A stretch of 32,655 bases of DNA from Micromonosporaceae bacterium (GCA_020027875.1 JAHRHA010000062.1:1-32655), one strand, 5' to 3'. Positions 13,956-22,205 are shown, counted from the stretch's first letter. Program-made: numbers and translations. The notes: generated by a model not told the origin, from the sequence alone.

Positions 13956-14879
13956 TCAGCAGAATACCCGGATCGCGTCGGGGACCGCGGTGAATGTGAC
14001 CTTCGTCCGGTCGCCCAGATAGTCGCCGTCGAGCTGGATGGCGAGCGGTCGAGCGGCCCGAAGGGTGAACTCGAGCAGGTCGTGCAGGGTCAGCACCTGT
14101 CGACCGTGTGGATGGGGGCGTCGCGACAGGATCTGGACCGCGGCGCGCGCGGTGGCCGACACGTGCAGCGCCCGCAGCGCCATCAGATCGAGCCCGGCGT
14201 CGAAGGAAGCCTCGGGACAAGGGTTGATCGGCCGGTTGCCGAGGTAGGTCCACGGCGCGGTGTTCTGCACGATCACGGTGGCGATGTCCGGCTCTGGCTC
14301 CTCGCCGGGGCGCTCCAGAGTGATCAACGGGGTCCGCCGCTCGGTCTCTAGAAAGAATTGGGCGACCGTGGACCGGACGTAGAGCGCCGGCGTCGAGATC
14401 TTGCCGCGGAGTCGGGCTCGTTCCACCTTCCGTACCACCTCGGCGTCGAGCCCATACCCGGCGCAGAAGGTGAAGTAGCGCCCGTCGGCCCGGCCCAGTC
14501 CGACCGAACGAGTCCGCCCGCTGTCCATGGCATCGAGGATGACGCCGGTACCCTCGATCGAGTCCTTCGGCAATCCGAGCGCCCGGGCGAACACGTTCGT
14601 GGACCCGCCGGGCACGACGGCCAGGGCTGGCACCTTCTCTCCGGGGCCGTCGTGGAGGAGTCCATTGACCACCTCGTTGACGGTGCCGTCGCCGCCGAGA
14701 GTCACCACGACATCCACATGCTCCTCGGCCGCCCGCCGGGCGAGATCCGCCGCGTGGCCCCGCCGGCGGGTGTACTCGACCGTGAGGTCCACCGCTGAGC
14801 GTAGGGCGCGCACCAGCACGTCCCGACCGCGCTCGCTGGTCGTGGTGGCCTTCGGATTGACCACGAGGAGGGCCCGCAT
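13956..14879 (-). CDS. Diacylglycerol-kinase-like lipid kinase
   Basis: This 307-residue protein has the DAGK catalytic domain. The NPKA motif is at residues 8-11, the ATP-binding GGDGTVNE at 62-69, and PGGSTNVFARAL follows; a C-terminal beta-sandwich contains QLDGDYLGD. Such YegS/DgkB-like kinases phosphorylate diacylglycerol or related lipids at the cytoplasmic face of the membrane. It lies directly upstream of whiB1 on the same strand, an arrangement I recall at the M. tuberculosis whiB1 locus. TATAAA stands 8 nt before the ATG, so the mRNA may be nearly leaderless. The lipid substrate is unproven. Confidence 0.9.
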   Translation of the reverse strand: MRALLVVNPKATTTSERGRDVLVRALRSAVDLTVEYTRRRGHAADLARRAAEEHVDVVVTLGGDGTVNEVVNGLLHDGPGEKVPALAVVPGGSTNVFARALGLPKDSIEGTGVILDAMDSGRTRSVGLGRADGRYFTFCAGYGLDAEVVRKVERARLRGKISTPALYVRSTVAQFFLETERRTPLITLERPGEEPEPDIATVIVQNTAPWTYLGNRPINPCPEASFDAGLDLMALRALHVSATARAAVQILSRRPHPHGRQVLTLHDLLEFTLRAARPLAIQLDGDYLGDRTKVTFTAVPDAIRVFC

Positions 14880-14921
14880 GGCCGGACTTTATACCTCCCG
14901 GATCAACCGTTCAGCCAAAGG

Positions 14922-14927
14922 TATGGT
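14922..14927 (+). promoter_or_regulatory. Predicted -10 for leaderless gene 14934
   Basis: TATGGT ends exactly 6 nt before ATG 14934, which would place +1 on the A of the start codon. No ribosome-binding site is evident. Confidence 0.55.
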
Positions 14928-14933
14928 GGCGTC

Positions 14934-15362
14934 ATGCCTGCAGAGCCTGTTGGTTCCGCTCCTGAGCTCGCGGCCGACTCCTCAACCGCCCCTAGGCCCG
15001 CCACCCTGCGCTGGGCTGCCTGGCTGCTGGCCGCGGAGTCGGCGGGGCTCTTCGCGGTCGTCGCGTTCCTCGTATACCAGGACCTGACCGCCCAGGCCCG
15101 GAGCGCTCGAGGGGCCTTGCTCGTGACGCTCTTCGCGATCGTGCTCGCCGGGGTGCTGGCGTTGCTTGGCTGGTCCCTGTGGCGTCGCCGGCGCTGGGCC
15201 CGCGGCCCCGCGATCGTCCTGCAGATGCTGATGCTGCCCGTCGGCTACTACATGGTCGCCGGCGGTGTGGCTTGGCTGGGCCTGCCCGTGATGGCGGCCG
15301 GCCTGGCCGGAGCGGCTGCGCTCCTCGCTCCGGCCACCCGTGCGGCCCTCGGGGTGCGCTAG
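14934..15362 (+). CDS. Small four-TM membrane protein (Rv3217c-like)
   Basis: This 142-residue integral membrane protein has hydrophobic segments at about 26-47, 60-80, 90-108 and 112-135, and a basic loop WRRRRWARG between TM2 and TM3. Function is unknown. Size and place beside the lipid kinase and whiB1 resemble M. tuberculosis Rv3217c. The start is supported by a -10 (TATGGT) 6 nt upstream. It converges with the anti-sigma gene. Confidence 0.82.
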   Translation: MPAEPVGSAPELAADSSTAPRPATLRWAAWLLAAESAGLFAVVAFLVYQDLTAQARSARGALLVTLFAIVLAGVLALLGWSLWRRRRWARGPAIVLQMLMLPVGYYMVAGGVAWLGLPVMAAGLAGAAALLAPATRAALGVR

Positions 15363-15393
15363 CCTGCCGCGAAACCGTCGAACCCGGTGGCCA

Positions 15394-15846
15394 TCAGCGC
15401 CGTCGCCGAGGCTTGCGCAGCCCGACCGTAGCTTGGCCGGCCTCGGCGTGGCCGGTCACCTCGGCCGCGTGGGCCGTCAGCACCTGCCAGGCAAAGGACT
15501 GCTCGGCCGGCATGACCGCTTTGTCGTCGACCGGCGCCGAGACGGTGACCGCGAGAGCGTCGTCGAGCACCCGGAAACGGCAGGTCAGTGTGGCCGCCAC
15601 CGGCGGCTGGGGTCCGGGCAGCGACAGCAGCATCACACACGCCTCGTCGACCGCGATTCGGAGATCCTCAATCTCGTCAAGCGTGAAGCGCAGGCGCGCG
15701 GCCAGACCGGCTGTCGCGGTACGTACCACGCCGAGGAAGCCGGTCAGCGCCGGTACGGTCAGCTGCACGACGTCGCCATTCGCCGACGTCGGCAACGTGC
15801 GCCCCGCCTCCGCGCCGCCGCCGGGCACCTGCTCGCTTAAACCCAT
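15394..15846 (-). CDS. UsfX/RsbW-like anti-sigma factor, no sigma gene beside it
   Basis: This 150-residue protein fits the HATPase_c anti-sigma fold. DLRIAVDEACVMLLSLPGP corresponds to the N-box region. FAWQVLTAHAAEVTG resembles the segment SFSWHVLTALADDV I recall from M. tuberculosis UsfX. RsbW-type kinases bind SigF/SigB-type sigma factors and phosphorylate anti-sigma antagonists. UsfX genes normally precede sigF; here the minus-strand space after it is occupied by a convergent membrane gene, and no sigma factor or antagonist lies nearby. The usual asparagine of the N box is not visible, so kinase activity is uncertain. Confidence 0.78.
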   Translation of the reverse strand: MGLSEQVPGGGAEAGRTLPTSANGDVVQLTVPALTGFLGVVRTATAGLAARLRFTLDEIEDLRIAVDEACVMLLSLPGPQPPVAATLTCRFRVLDDALAVTVSAPVDDKAVMPAEQSFAWQVLTAHAAEVTGHAEAGQATVGLRKPRRRR

Positions 15847-15979
15847 AGTGTCCTGACTCTAGGGCCTTTGGGCCGTTCCCGCGTGCGCCGCTGGGGTGGG
15901 CAGAGGCTCGCCTTCGATGGGGTACGGAATCCATTCGTTCATCGCGGTCGCTTGAATGGCGCCGTAGAAACTCGCGATT

Positions 15980-16040
15980 CTGGGTTCCCCATGCAGCACC
16001 CAGACGCGACGGCCGGCACGTCGCTTGGACGCACCGGCCG
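15980..16040. terminator. Two hairpins after sodN
   Basis: CTGGGT (15980-15985) pairs with ACCCAG (15998-16003), and CGGCCGG (16010-16016) pairs with CCGGCCG (16034-16040). They lie 20-80 nt after the sodN stop in its direction and could end its transcript; neither has a T-run. Nothing else is supported in 15847-16060. Confidence 0.35.
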
Positions 16041-16060
16041 GATCAAGTATTGAGCCTGGG

Positions 16061-16465
16061 TCACGCTTGCTTGGACTCCCAGAAGATCTTGGCGATCTCG
16101 TCAATCTTTGACAGCAGCTCGTCGGCCTTGGCGGGGTCGGCCGAGCCTTTGGATCCGGAGGCGCCGGCAAGCTTGGTCGCGTCGTTGAAGAGCTGGTGCA
16201 GGTTGGCGTACTTGTCGAAATGCGGTGCCTTGAAGTAGTCGGTCCACAGGACCCACAGGTGATGCTTCACAAGCTCCGCCCGCTGCTCCTTGATGATCAG
16301 GGCGCGGGTACGGAACTCGGGGTCGGCGTTGGCCTGGTACTTCTCACAAATTGCCTTGACCGACTCGGCCTCGATCCGGGCCTGGGCCGGGTCGTAGACG
16401 CCGCAGGGCAGGTCGCAGTGGGCGCTGGCCACGGTACGCGGTGTCAACAGGCGTGGCAGTCGCAT
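16061..16465 (-). CDS. sodN: Nickel superoxide dismutase precursor
   Basis: This 134-residue protein is a Ni-SOD, a cytoplasmic homohexamer that dismutes superoxide. The nickel hook HCDLPCGVYDP begins at residue 16, after a 15-residue propeptide (MRLPRLLTPRTVASA) that must be cleaved to free the His1 amine. The rest is the four-helix bundle (KEQRAELVKHHLWVLWTDYF). ATG 16465 has GGAG close upstream; longer frames are spurious. The divergent neighbour encodes the S26-type protease (SodX) that removes the propeptide. Expression is expected to depend on nickel; no operator was recognised in the 103-nt gap. Confidence 0.97.
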   Translation of the reverse strand: MRLPRLLTPRTVASAHCDLPCGVYDPAQARIEAESVKAICEKYQANADPEFRTRALIIKEQRAELVKHHLWVLWTDYFKAPHFDKYANLHQLFNDATKLAGASGSKGSADPAKADELLSKIDEIAKIFWESKQA

Positions 16466-16568
16466 CGTCGGGCTCCTTCGTGTCGCTAGTCGCATGCGGT
16501 GACAATTGCGATGATCCTCGCAGCCGACCCTACTCCTGACCTTCTGGCCGCTTCTCGTGGAGTGACGT

Positions 16569-16871
16569 ATGAAGATGGGCCTCGTGCCCGTACTGATCAA
16601 AGGGCCGTCGATGGCGCCGACGTTGCGCGATGGTGACGCGGTGCTGGCGCGCCGCGGTGGCCGCCCTCCGCGTCCGGGTGATGTCGTGCTGGGCCGGTTC
16701 CGATCGCGACCGGACCTGCTGGTGGTCAAGCGAGTGGTACGCGCGTCGGGGTCGGGTTGGTGGTTGGAGGGCGATAACGCGTTCGTGGCAGATGACTCCC
16801 GCACGTACGGGGTGGCGGACATCGAGGGCCGGATTGTCCTGCGGTACTGGCCCCATCCGCGCCGGCTGTGA
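16569..16871 (+). CDS. sodX: Ni-SOD maturation protease (S26 family)
   Basis: This 100-residue S26 signal-peptidase relative has the Ser/Lys dyad: S14 in GPSMAPTL and K54 in LLVVKRVV, followed by EGDNAFVADDSR. Unlike secretory signal peptidases it has no transmembrane anchor, as expected for a cytoplasmic enzyme that cleaves the SodN propeptide. It is divergent from sodN. ATG 16569 is the first start; ATG 16575 is possible. Its stop overlaps an in-frame GTG (16868) of the malic-enzyme frame, but that gene more likely starts at 16904. Confidence 0.93.
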   Translation: MKMGLVPVLIKGPSMAPTLRDGDAVLARRGGRPPRPGDVVLGRFRSRPDLLVVKRVVRASGSGWWLEGDNAFVADDSRTYGVADIEGRIVLRYWPHPRRL

Positions 16872-16891
16872 CGTGTCCGCCACACGCTCGA

Positions 16892-16897
16892 TATGCT
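16892..16897 (+). promoter_or_regulatory. Predicted -10 of the malic enzyme gene
   Basis: TATGCT ends 6 nt before ATG 16904. A GTGACG hexamer (16868-16873) stands 18 nt upstream as a 4/6 -35. The layout predicts a leaderless transcript separate from sodX. Confidence 0.55.
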
Positions 16898-16903
16898 CGC
16901 CCG

Positions 16904-18085
16904 ATGGCGGAGTCAGAGCAGTTCCTCGAATCGCAGCCGATCTTCGAGCTGCATCGCGGCGGCAAGATGGCCGTGCAGGCCACGGTCCCGCTGTCGAGTC
17001 GCGAGGACCTCGCTATGGCTTATACGCCCGGCGTCGCGAAGGTCTGTGAGGCGATCAGCGCCTCGCCCGCGCTCGCCCGCGAATACACCTGGATCGGGCA
17101 CACGGTCGCGGTTGTGACGGATGGCTCGGCCGTACTTGGTCTGGGCAACATCGGTCCGCTGGCCGCCATGCCGGTCATGGAGGGGAAGGCGATTCTCTTC
17201 AAGCAGTTCGGCGGCGTCGATGCCGTGCCGATCTGTCTGGACACGCAGGACACCGATGAGATCGTCACCATCGTCAAGGCGCTCGCCCCCAGCTTCGGCG
17301 GCATCAACCTCGAGGACATCGCTTCCCCCCGCTGCTTCGAGATCGAGCGGCGGCTGGACGACTCGTTGGACATCCCGGTGTTCCACGACGACCAGCACGG
17401 TACGGCGATCGTGGTGGTCGCGGCATTGCGCAACGCGTCCCGGTTGCTGGGGCGCAAGTTCGGCGAGCTTCGGGTTGTGATCAGCGGGGCGGGCGCGGCC
17501 GGCATCGCCGTCGCCCGGATGCTGATCGCCGGCGGTGCTGCCGACGTTGTGGTGATCGACTCGCGCGGCGTGGTCCACAGTGGGCGCACCGATCTCAATA
17601 CCGAGAAGGCGTCGCTGGCGTCCGTGACCAACCCGCGCGGGGTGGTCGGCGACATCGGCGAAGCCCTTCGGGGCGCGGATGTCCTCATTGGAGTCTCGGG
17701 TGGCACGGTCGACGAGTCCGCGCTCGCCGGTATGGCGCCCGGTGGGGCCATTTTCGCGTTGGCCAACCCGACGCCCGAGGTGCACCCGTTGATTGCTGCC
17801 CGTTATGCGGCGGTCGTGGCAACCGGCCGGAGCGACTTCCCCAACCAGATCAACAATGTGCTCGCGTTCCCCGGTGTCTTCCGCGGGGCGCTGGACGCCA
17901 AGGCCCCCCGGATCACCGAGGCCATGAAGCTTGCCGCGGCGGACGCGATCGCGGCGGTCGTGGCGGATGCTCTGACGGCCGACGCGATCGTCCCCTCACC
18001 CCTCGACCCGCGGGTGGCCCCGGCGGTGGCCCGGGCCGTGGCGGCGGCCGCTGCCCCCTCCGCACCCCCCTTCTCGTCGATCTAG
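16904..18085 (+). CDS. NAD(P)-dependent malic enzyme
   Basis: This 393-residue enzyme decarboxylates malate to pyruvate, supplying NADPH or NADH. The malic domain has LHRGGKMAVQATVPL, YTPGVAKVC, VTDGSAVLGLGNIGP and the metal site FHDDQHGTA. The Rossmann domain has VISGAGAAGIA and later ATGRSDFPNQINNVLAFPG. It is the compact bacterial type without a phosphotransacetylase extension. ATG 16904 is preferred because TATGCT lies 6 nt before it; GTG 16868, overlapping the sodX stop, is the alternative. Its TAG stop lies inside palindrome C. The extreme C-terminus is alanine-rich. Confidence 0.93.
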   Translation: MAESEQFLESQPIFELHRGGKMAVQATVPLSSREDLAMAYTPGVAKVCEAISASPALAREYTWIGHTVAVVTDGSAVLGLGNIGPLAAMPVMEGKAILFKQFGGVDAVPICLDTQDTDEIVTIVKALAPSFGGINLEDIASPRCFEIERRLDDSLDIPVFHDDQHGTAIVVVAALRNASRLLGRKFGELRVVISGAGAAGIAVARMLIAGGAADVVVIDSRGVVHSGRTDLNTEKASLASVTNPRGVVGDIGEALRGADVLIGVSGGTVDESALAGMAPGGAIFALANPTPEVHPLIAARYAAVVATGRSDFPNQINNVLAFPGVFRGALDAKAPRITEAMKLAAADAIAAVVADALTADAIVPSPLDPRVAPAVARAVAAAAAPSAPPFSSI

Positions 18086-18134
18086 GGCGTGGTCGCGTGA
18101 TTAGTGATCCACTCACGCGACTAGGCCCTAGATC
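18079..18134. repeat. GATC-bounded palindrome, copy C
   Basis: This 56-nt copy has outer arms GATCTAGGGC and GCCCTAGATC (perfect), inner arms GTCGCGTG and CACGCGAC (perfect), and central GATC. It begins inside the malic-enzyme gene and supplies its TAG stop. Confidence 0.9.
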
Positions 18135-18170
18135 GATGCGCGTCTCGCTCGGCTGCTAGCGTCCGGAGGC

Positions 18171-19121
18171 ATGCGAGCCGCCTTTGCCTCCGCCATTAAC
18201 GCCGATGACCCGCTGGCCGGCCTCACCGTCGGCGACGCGCCTGAGCCTGTCCACGTCGACGACGACTGGGTGACGGTCGAGGTACGGGCGAGCGCCCTCA
18301 ACCATCACGATCTGTGGTCCCTACGCGGAGTAGGTCTGTCCGCGGACCGTCTTCCGATGATCCTCGGCTGCGACGCGGCGGGGGTTGACGACGCGGGAAA
18401 CGAGGTCGTGGTCTACCCCGTGTTGCTGGACCCATCCGATCCGAGGGGATTCTCCCTGCTGTCGGAGCGGTACCCCGGAACGTTGGCCGAGCGGGTGGCC
18501 GTACCCCGATCCAATCTGGTCCCCAAGCCACCCGCCGTGTCCTTTACGCATGCGGCCTGCCTGCCGACGGCGTGGCTGACGGCCTACCGGATGCTCACGG
18601 TGAAGGGGCGGGCGGCCGAGGCTGACGCGGTGTTGGTGCAGGGTGCCGGCGGCGGGGTGGCGACGGCCGCCGTCGTGCTTGCTTTGGTGCTGGGCAAGAG
18701 GGTGTACGCGACAAGCCGGGACCCGGGCAAGCGGGAGCGGATCGCCGCACTGGGCGCGACGGCGTTCGAGCCGGGCGCTCGGTTGCCCGAGCGGGTGGAC
18801 GTCGTCATCGAGACCGTAGGCGCGGCGACGTTCGACCATTCGTTGAAGTGTTGCGCACCCGGCGCCCGGATCGTGGTCTCCGGCACGACGGCCGGGCATC
18901 TGGCCACTGTGGACCTTCGCCGGGTCTTCGCGTTTCAGCTTGAGATCCTCGGCTCCTCGATGGGGACGCCGGACGAGCTCGCCGCGCTGTTGGAGATGTG
19001 CGCGGGTGGGATGGCGCCGGTCGTGGACACCGTCCTGGGGTTCTCCCAGGTGCGCGAGGCCTTCGAGAAGCTACGCACGGGTGACGTCTTCGGCAAGGTT
19101 GTGCTCGACCACACGCGCTGA
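18171..19121 (+). CDS. Zinc-independent MDR oxidoreductase (quinone-reductase-like)
   Basis: This 316-residue medium-chain dehydrogenase/reductase has the GroES-like fold (VRASALNHHDLW, MILGCDAAG) and the nucleotide site VQGAGGGVATAAV. The structural-zinc cysteine cluster is absent, as in NADPH:quinone reductases. It ends FGKVVLDH, a usual MDR tail. Substrate unknown. ATG 18171 has GGAGG only 1 nt upstream, too close to serve, while TAGCGT (18157-18162) stands 8 nt before, so the mRNA may have almost no leader. It converges with the hydrolase gene. Confidence 0.88.
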   Translation: MRAAFASAINADDPLAGLTVGDAPEPVHVDDDWVTVEVRASALNHHDLWSLRGVGLSADRLPMILGCDAAGVDDAGNEVVVYPVLLDPSDPRGFSLLSERYPGTLAERVAVPRSNLVPKPPAVSFTHAACLPTAWLTAYRMLTVKGRAAEADAVLVQGAGGGVATAAVVLALVLGKRVYATSRDPGKRERIAALGATAFEPGARLPERVDVVIETVGAATFDHSLKCCAPGARIVVSGTTAGHLATVDLRRVFAFQLEILGSSMGTPDELAALLEMCAGGMAPVVDTVLGFSQVREAFEKLRTGDVFGKVVLDHTR

Positions 19122-19151
19122 TCGGCCGGACGGCGCTGATGGCCGGGCGGG

Positions 19152-20165
19152 TCAGGATAGCCGCGCGTCGAGGCGATTGCCCTTGCCGGCGTCCTTGGCC
19201 AGCCGAGCCTTGGCCGCCGCGTCGCCGTAGAGCGTCCAGCGGAGGAAATCGGTCGTCGTGGCGGCGACGGCCGCGAATGCCCGCTTCTCTGGACGGAGGT
19301 ACGGATCGATGTGGCCCTGGCCGGGCAGGGTCAGAAAAGCCCTCGGCCACGTCGCGGGCGCGGCGTTATAGGTGGCCCAACCCAGGCTGTACGGCGTCAG
19401 CGGGTCCTTGTCTCCGTGCACGAAGAGCAGCGCGGCCGGCTCCCCAACGTAGGACTCACCCATGCCGATGGCGTTGCCGGCTAGCACGACGCCGGCGTCG
19501 AGCCGGGCATCCCGACCCTTCGCGAACATGCCAACCGTCGTGATGGCGCCAGCCGAGTGCCCGGCCGCGGCAACGCGCCCCGTGTTCAGGTGGCCGCGCA
19601 ACGGATCGCCCGAGGCGGCGTCGAGGGCGAGGACCCTGGTGAGCACGTACGAGGCGTCGGCGGGCTGGTTCAGTACGTCGGCCAGGTCGAACGCCGGCAC
19701 CCCTCGGCTGGTGTGCGGGTAGCTCGGGGCGACGACGATGAAGCCGGCGGCCGCCCATCGTGTCGCCAGCGCGCGGTAGTCGCTCGGCAGGCCATGCAGC
19801 CCATGACTGAACACGACCACGGGGAACCTGCCTGCGGCGACGCCGCCCGCTCTTGCTTGCGGGAACCAGATCGTCGTCCTCAGTCTCCGGTCTGACGATC
19901 GGGTGACGGTGAGCGTGCGCGTGCCGACCGGGAACGCCTTGGACGGTGCGACCCGGGGCTGTTTGGGGTTGGCTGGCGCCACGGTTGGGCTCGCTGTCGG
20001 GCCTGCGACCTGGCTCGCCACGACAGGCGGCGCCGCGCCGGAGTCGGCACGCTCTCGCCGGAGTCCGGTGCACCCGACGGTACCGGCGGCCACAAGGATG
20101 GCCAGAAGCGCGCTGGCGAGGCGGCGACGTTCGTATCCGGGTTGGTCGGGCTGGCTGGGGCGCAC
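19152..20165 (-). CDS. Lipoprotein alpha/beta hydrolase
   Basis: This 337-residue secreted hydrolase has a signal sequence (RRRLASALLAILVAAG) and a lipobox-like TVGC, atypical at -3, so it is probably a lipoprotein. The fold shows PVVVFSHGLHGLPSDY (oxyanion region), the nucleophile elbow GHSAGA, the acid GDKDPLTPY and the histidine GQGHIDPY. It resembles the platelet-activating-factor acetylhydrolase/cutinase-like esterases; substrate unknown. GTG 20165 is chosen just before the signal sequence, with no strong ribosome-binding site. The frame is open to 20348, but that extension runs through a 32-nt perfect palindrome. Confidence 0.82.
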   Translation of the reverse strand: MRPSQPDQPGYERRRLASALLAILVAAGTVGCTGLRRERADSGAAPPVVASQVAGPTASPTVAPANPKQPRVAPSKAFPVGTRTLTVTRSSDRRLRTTIWFPQARAGGVAAGRFPVVVFSHGLHGLPSDYRALATRWAAAGFIVVAPSYPHTSRGVPAFDLADVLNQPADASYVLTRVLALDAASGDPLRGHLNTGRVAAAGHSAGAITTVGMFAKGRDARLDAGVVLAGNAIGMGESYVGEPAALLFVHGDKDPLTPYSLGWATYNAAPATWPRAFLTLPGQGHIDPYLRPEKRAFAAVAATTTDFLRWTLYGDAAAKARLAKDAGKGNRLDARLS

Positions 20166-20200
20166 GGCTTGATTCTGCCCGGAGAAGGCCAGCGAGACGA

Positions 20201-20232
20201 GCAGGGCCCGACACCGCGGTGTCGGGCCCTGC
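20201..20232. terminator. 32-nt perfect palindrome before the hydrolase gene
   Basis: GCAGGGCCCGACACCG is followed at once by its exact reverse complement (16-bp arms, no extra loop). There is no T-run. It lies between the subtilisin and hydrolase genes on the minus strand and could separate the two transcripts or shape the hydrolase 5' end. Confidence 0.5.
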
Positions 20233-20342
20233 CGTTCGTCTTCGGTTGTGTTACCGAACGCCATCGCGCCGCCCACCGCTACCGCGTGCAGGCGGCCACG
20301 GACGAGGGAGAAACGGGACTTGAGCGCCGCAAAGATCCCCGT

Positions 20343-20408
20343 GATCATGAGCTGAGCGTCGCGAAACAGCGTCGATCATGACCTCCAGGTCATGATCGAC
20401 GCTGTTTC
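20343..20408. repeat. Hairpin family 2, intact copy
   Basis: Perfect 22-bp arms (20363-20384 and 20387-20408) flank a CC loop. The adjoining tail to 20343 reads, on the minus strand, TTTCGCGACGCTCAGC then TCATGATC. This matches the copy at 5064-5278 apart from the insertion there. It lies 15 nt after the subtilisin stop, so it can also act as that gene's terminator. Confidence 0.9.
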
Positions 20409-20423
20409 GGTGGTGGGGCGGGG

Positions 20424-22205
20424 CTAGGTGCGGACGATCAACACGTTGTCAACGCCGGCCTCGACGAGGCTGGGCGTGGAGGCGTCGGCCGCCTCGACCC
20501 TGATCCGGATGCTCTGCCCGGCGTAGGCCGACAGGTTCACCGTCGCGGTCGCCCACGCACCGGCCCGGTTACTAGCCGCGCCGGGTTGGCTGAATACGAT
20601 CGTGGACCCGCTACCGGTCACCACGCTGACCCGGAAGTAGTCAGCGCTGCTGGAGTTGCTCAGGTGCGCCAGGTACCAGGAGAACGTCAGCGTGATCGTG
20701 CCTGATGGCAACAGGATCGCGGGCGACTGAGACGTCGTCGCGCCGCCGTCCACATCGAAGGATCCGGCGCTCGTGCCGGCCGCCGCGCCGGTGACGAGAT
20801 CGTTCACGCCGGACACGGTGGTGCCCAGTTGCAGGGTGATGCCGGAGCTGGTCCCTTGTGGATCACCCCGCTGCCACGCACCGGTGGTCGCGGTGTCGGT
20901 GCCGGACGGGTTGGTGGTCCACCCGAGTGAGGTCTCGAAGGTGTCCGAGAACACTGTGGTTCCGGGCGGTGGCGGCGGTGCGCCATTGTCCACAAAGAGC
21001 AGAAGGTTCGGTGACCCGGTGCCCGCGCCGGTCACCACGCCGGAGGTGGCATCGGCGACCAGCTCGTTGCGGACCTGCGATGGTGTCCACGATGGGTTGG
21101 CCGAGAGTACGAGTGCGGCGGCGCCCGCGGCGTGCGGTGACGCCATCGAGGTGCCGCTGATCGTGTTGGTGGCGGTGTTCGAGGTGTACCAGGCGGAGGT
21201 GATGGACGAGCCCGGGGCGAAGAGGTCGAGGCAGGTGCCGAAGTTCGAGAACGAGGACCGCGCGTCGCTGATCGTCGTCGACCCTAGGGTGATGGCCGAC
21301 CCGACCCGCGCCGGGGAGAAGGAACAGGCGTTGGCATTGGAGTTGCCCGCGGCGATCGCGTACGTCACGCCGGAGGCGATCGAGTTGGCCACCGCGCTGT
21401 CGAGTGAGGTGGCGATGCCGCCACCGAGGCTCATGTTGGCCACGGCCGGCTTGATCGCGTTCTGGGTCACCCAGTCCACGCCCGCGATCACCTGCGCGTT
21501 GGTGCCGCTGCCGGAGCAGTTGAGCACGCGGACGCCGACCAGCTGGACGCCTTTGGCTACGCCGAATGAGGTGCCGCCGACTGTGCCCGAGACGTGTGTG
21601 CCGTGGCCGTGGCAATCGTCCGCGCTGCCGCCGTCGATAGCGTCGAAGCCAGACACAGCCCGCCCGCCGAAGTCGTTATGGGAGAAGCGAATGCCGGTGT
21701 CGATGATGTATGCGTGGACATTGGTTGCCGTATTGGGATAGGTGTAGGAGTTGTTCAACGGGAGGTTCCGCTGATCGATGCGGTCGAGACCCCACGAGGG
21801 GACAGGCGACTGGGTGCCGATGGCGTAGACCAAGCTGTCCTGCTCGACGTAGGCCACCGCTGGGTCGGCGGCTAGGCGGCGGGCCGCCTCAGGGGTAAAC
21901 GTCGCCGAGAAGCCGCGGAGCGCGGCCGTGTAGACGTGCCCGATCCGGCCGGCGTGCTTTGCGGCGAGGCTTGATGCCTTGCCGCTCACGGCGGACCTGG
22001 CCACCGCGGTGTCCTTGAACACAACGATGTAGTCGCCGGCCACCGCGTCGGGTCGGCCGGCGCCCATTACGGCTCCGCGGGCGGTGTCGGTCGGGGCGGC
22101 GTAGGCCGGCGCGGTGGCCAGCAGCGCCGCGATCACGACCACCGCGGTCGCTGCGCCGCCGAGTCCGATCTTTGCGCGCCGCGCGGGCGCAGGCGGCAGG
22201 GTCAT
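20424..22205 (-). CDS. Secreted subtilisin-type serine protease (S8) with I9 propeptide
   Basis: This 593-residue preproenzyme begins with a signal peptide (to about 37, PAYA-APT). The I9 inhibitor propeptide spans about 58-128 (DYIVVFKDTAVARS ... AYVEQDSLVYA). The catalytic domain has D169 (IIDTG), H201 (HGTHVSG), oxyanion N288 (AAGNSN) and S353 (GTSMASPH), as in the aqualysin/proteinase K group. After a GAPPPPPG linker (near 405) comes a beta-sandwich domain of about 180 residues, of the type that binds substrate or surface. ATG 22205 has GGAG upstream. It is followed by a strong hairpin at 20363-20408. Confidence 0.95.
   Translation of the reverse strand: MTLPPAPARRAKIGLGGAATAVVVIAALLATAPAYAAPTDTARGAVMGAGRPDAVAGDYIVVFKDTAVARSAVSGKASSLAAKHAGRIGHVYTAALRGFSATFTPEAARRLAADPAVAYVEQDSLVYAIGTQSPVPSWGLDRIDQRNLPLNNSYTYPNTATNVHAYIIDTGIRFSHNDFGGRAVSGFDAIDGGSADDCHGHGTHVSGTVGGTSFGVAKGVQLVGVRVLNCSGSGTNAQVIAGVDWVTQNAIKPAVANMSLGGGIATSLDSAVANSIASGVTYAIAAGNSNANACSFSPARVGSAITLGSTTISDARSSFSNFGTCLDLFAPGSSITSAWYTSNTATNTISGTSMASPHAAGAAALVLSANPSWTPSQVRNELVADATSGVVTGAGTGSPNLLLFVDNGAPPPPPGTTVFSDTFETSLGWTTNPSGTDTATTGAWQRGDPQGTSSGITLQLGTTVSGVNDLVTGAAAGTSAGSFDVDGGATTSQSPAILLPSGTITLTFSWYLAHLSNSSSADYFRVSVVTGSGSTIVFSQPGAASNRAGAWATATVNLSAYAGQSIRIRVEAADASTPSLVEAGVDNVLIVRT

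Noticed and set aside
15859..15942. A 27-codon minus-strand ORF (MNEWIPYPIEGEP...)
   Set aside because: It has no ribosome-binding site, no TANNNT at the leaderless distance, and no family I recognise.
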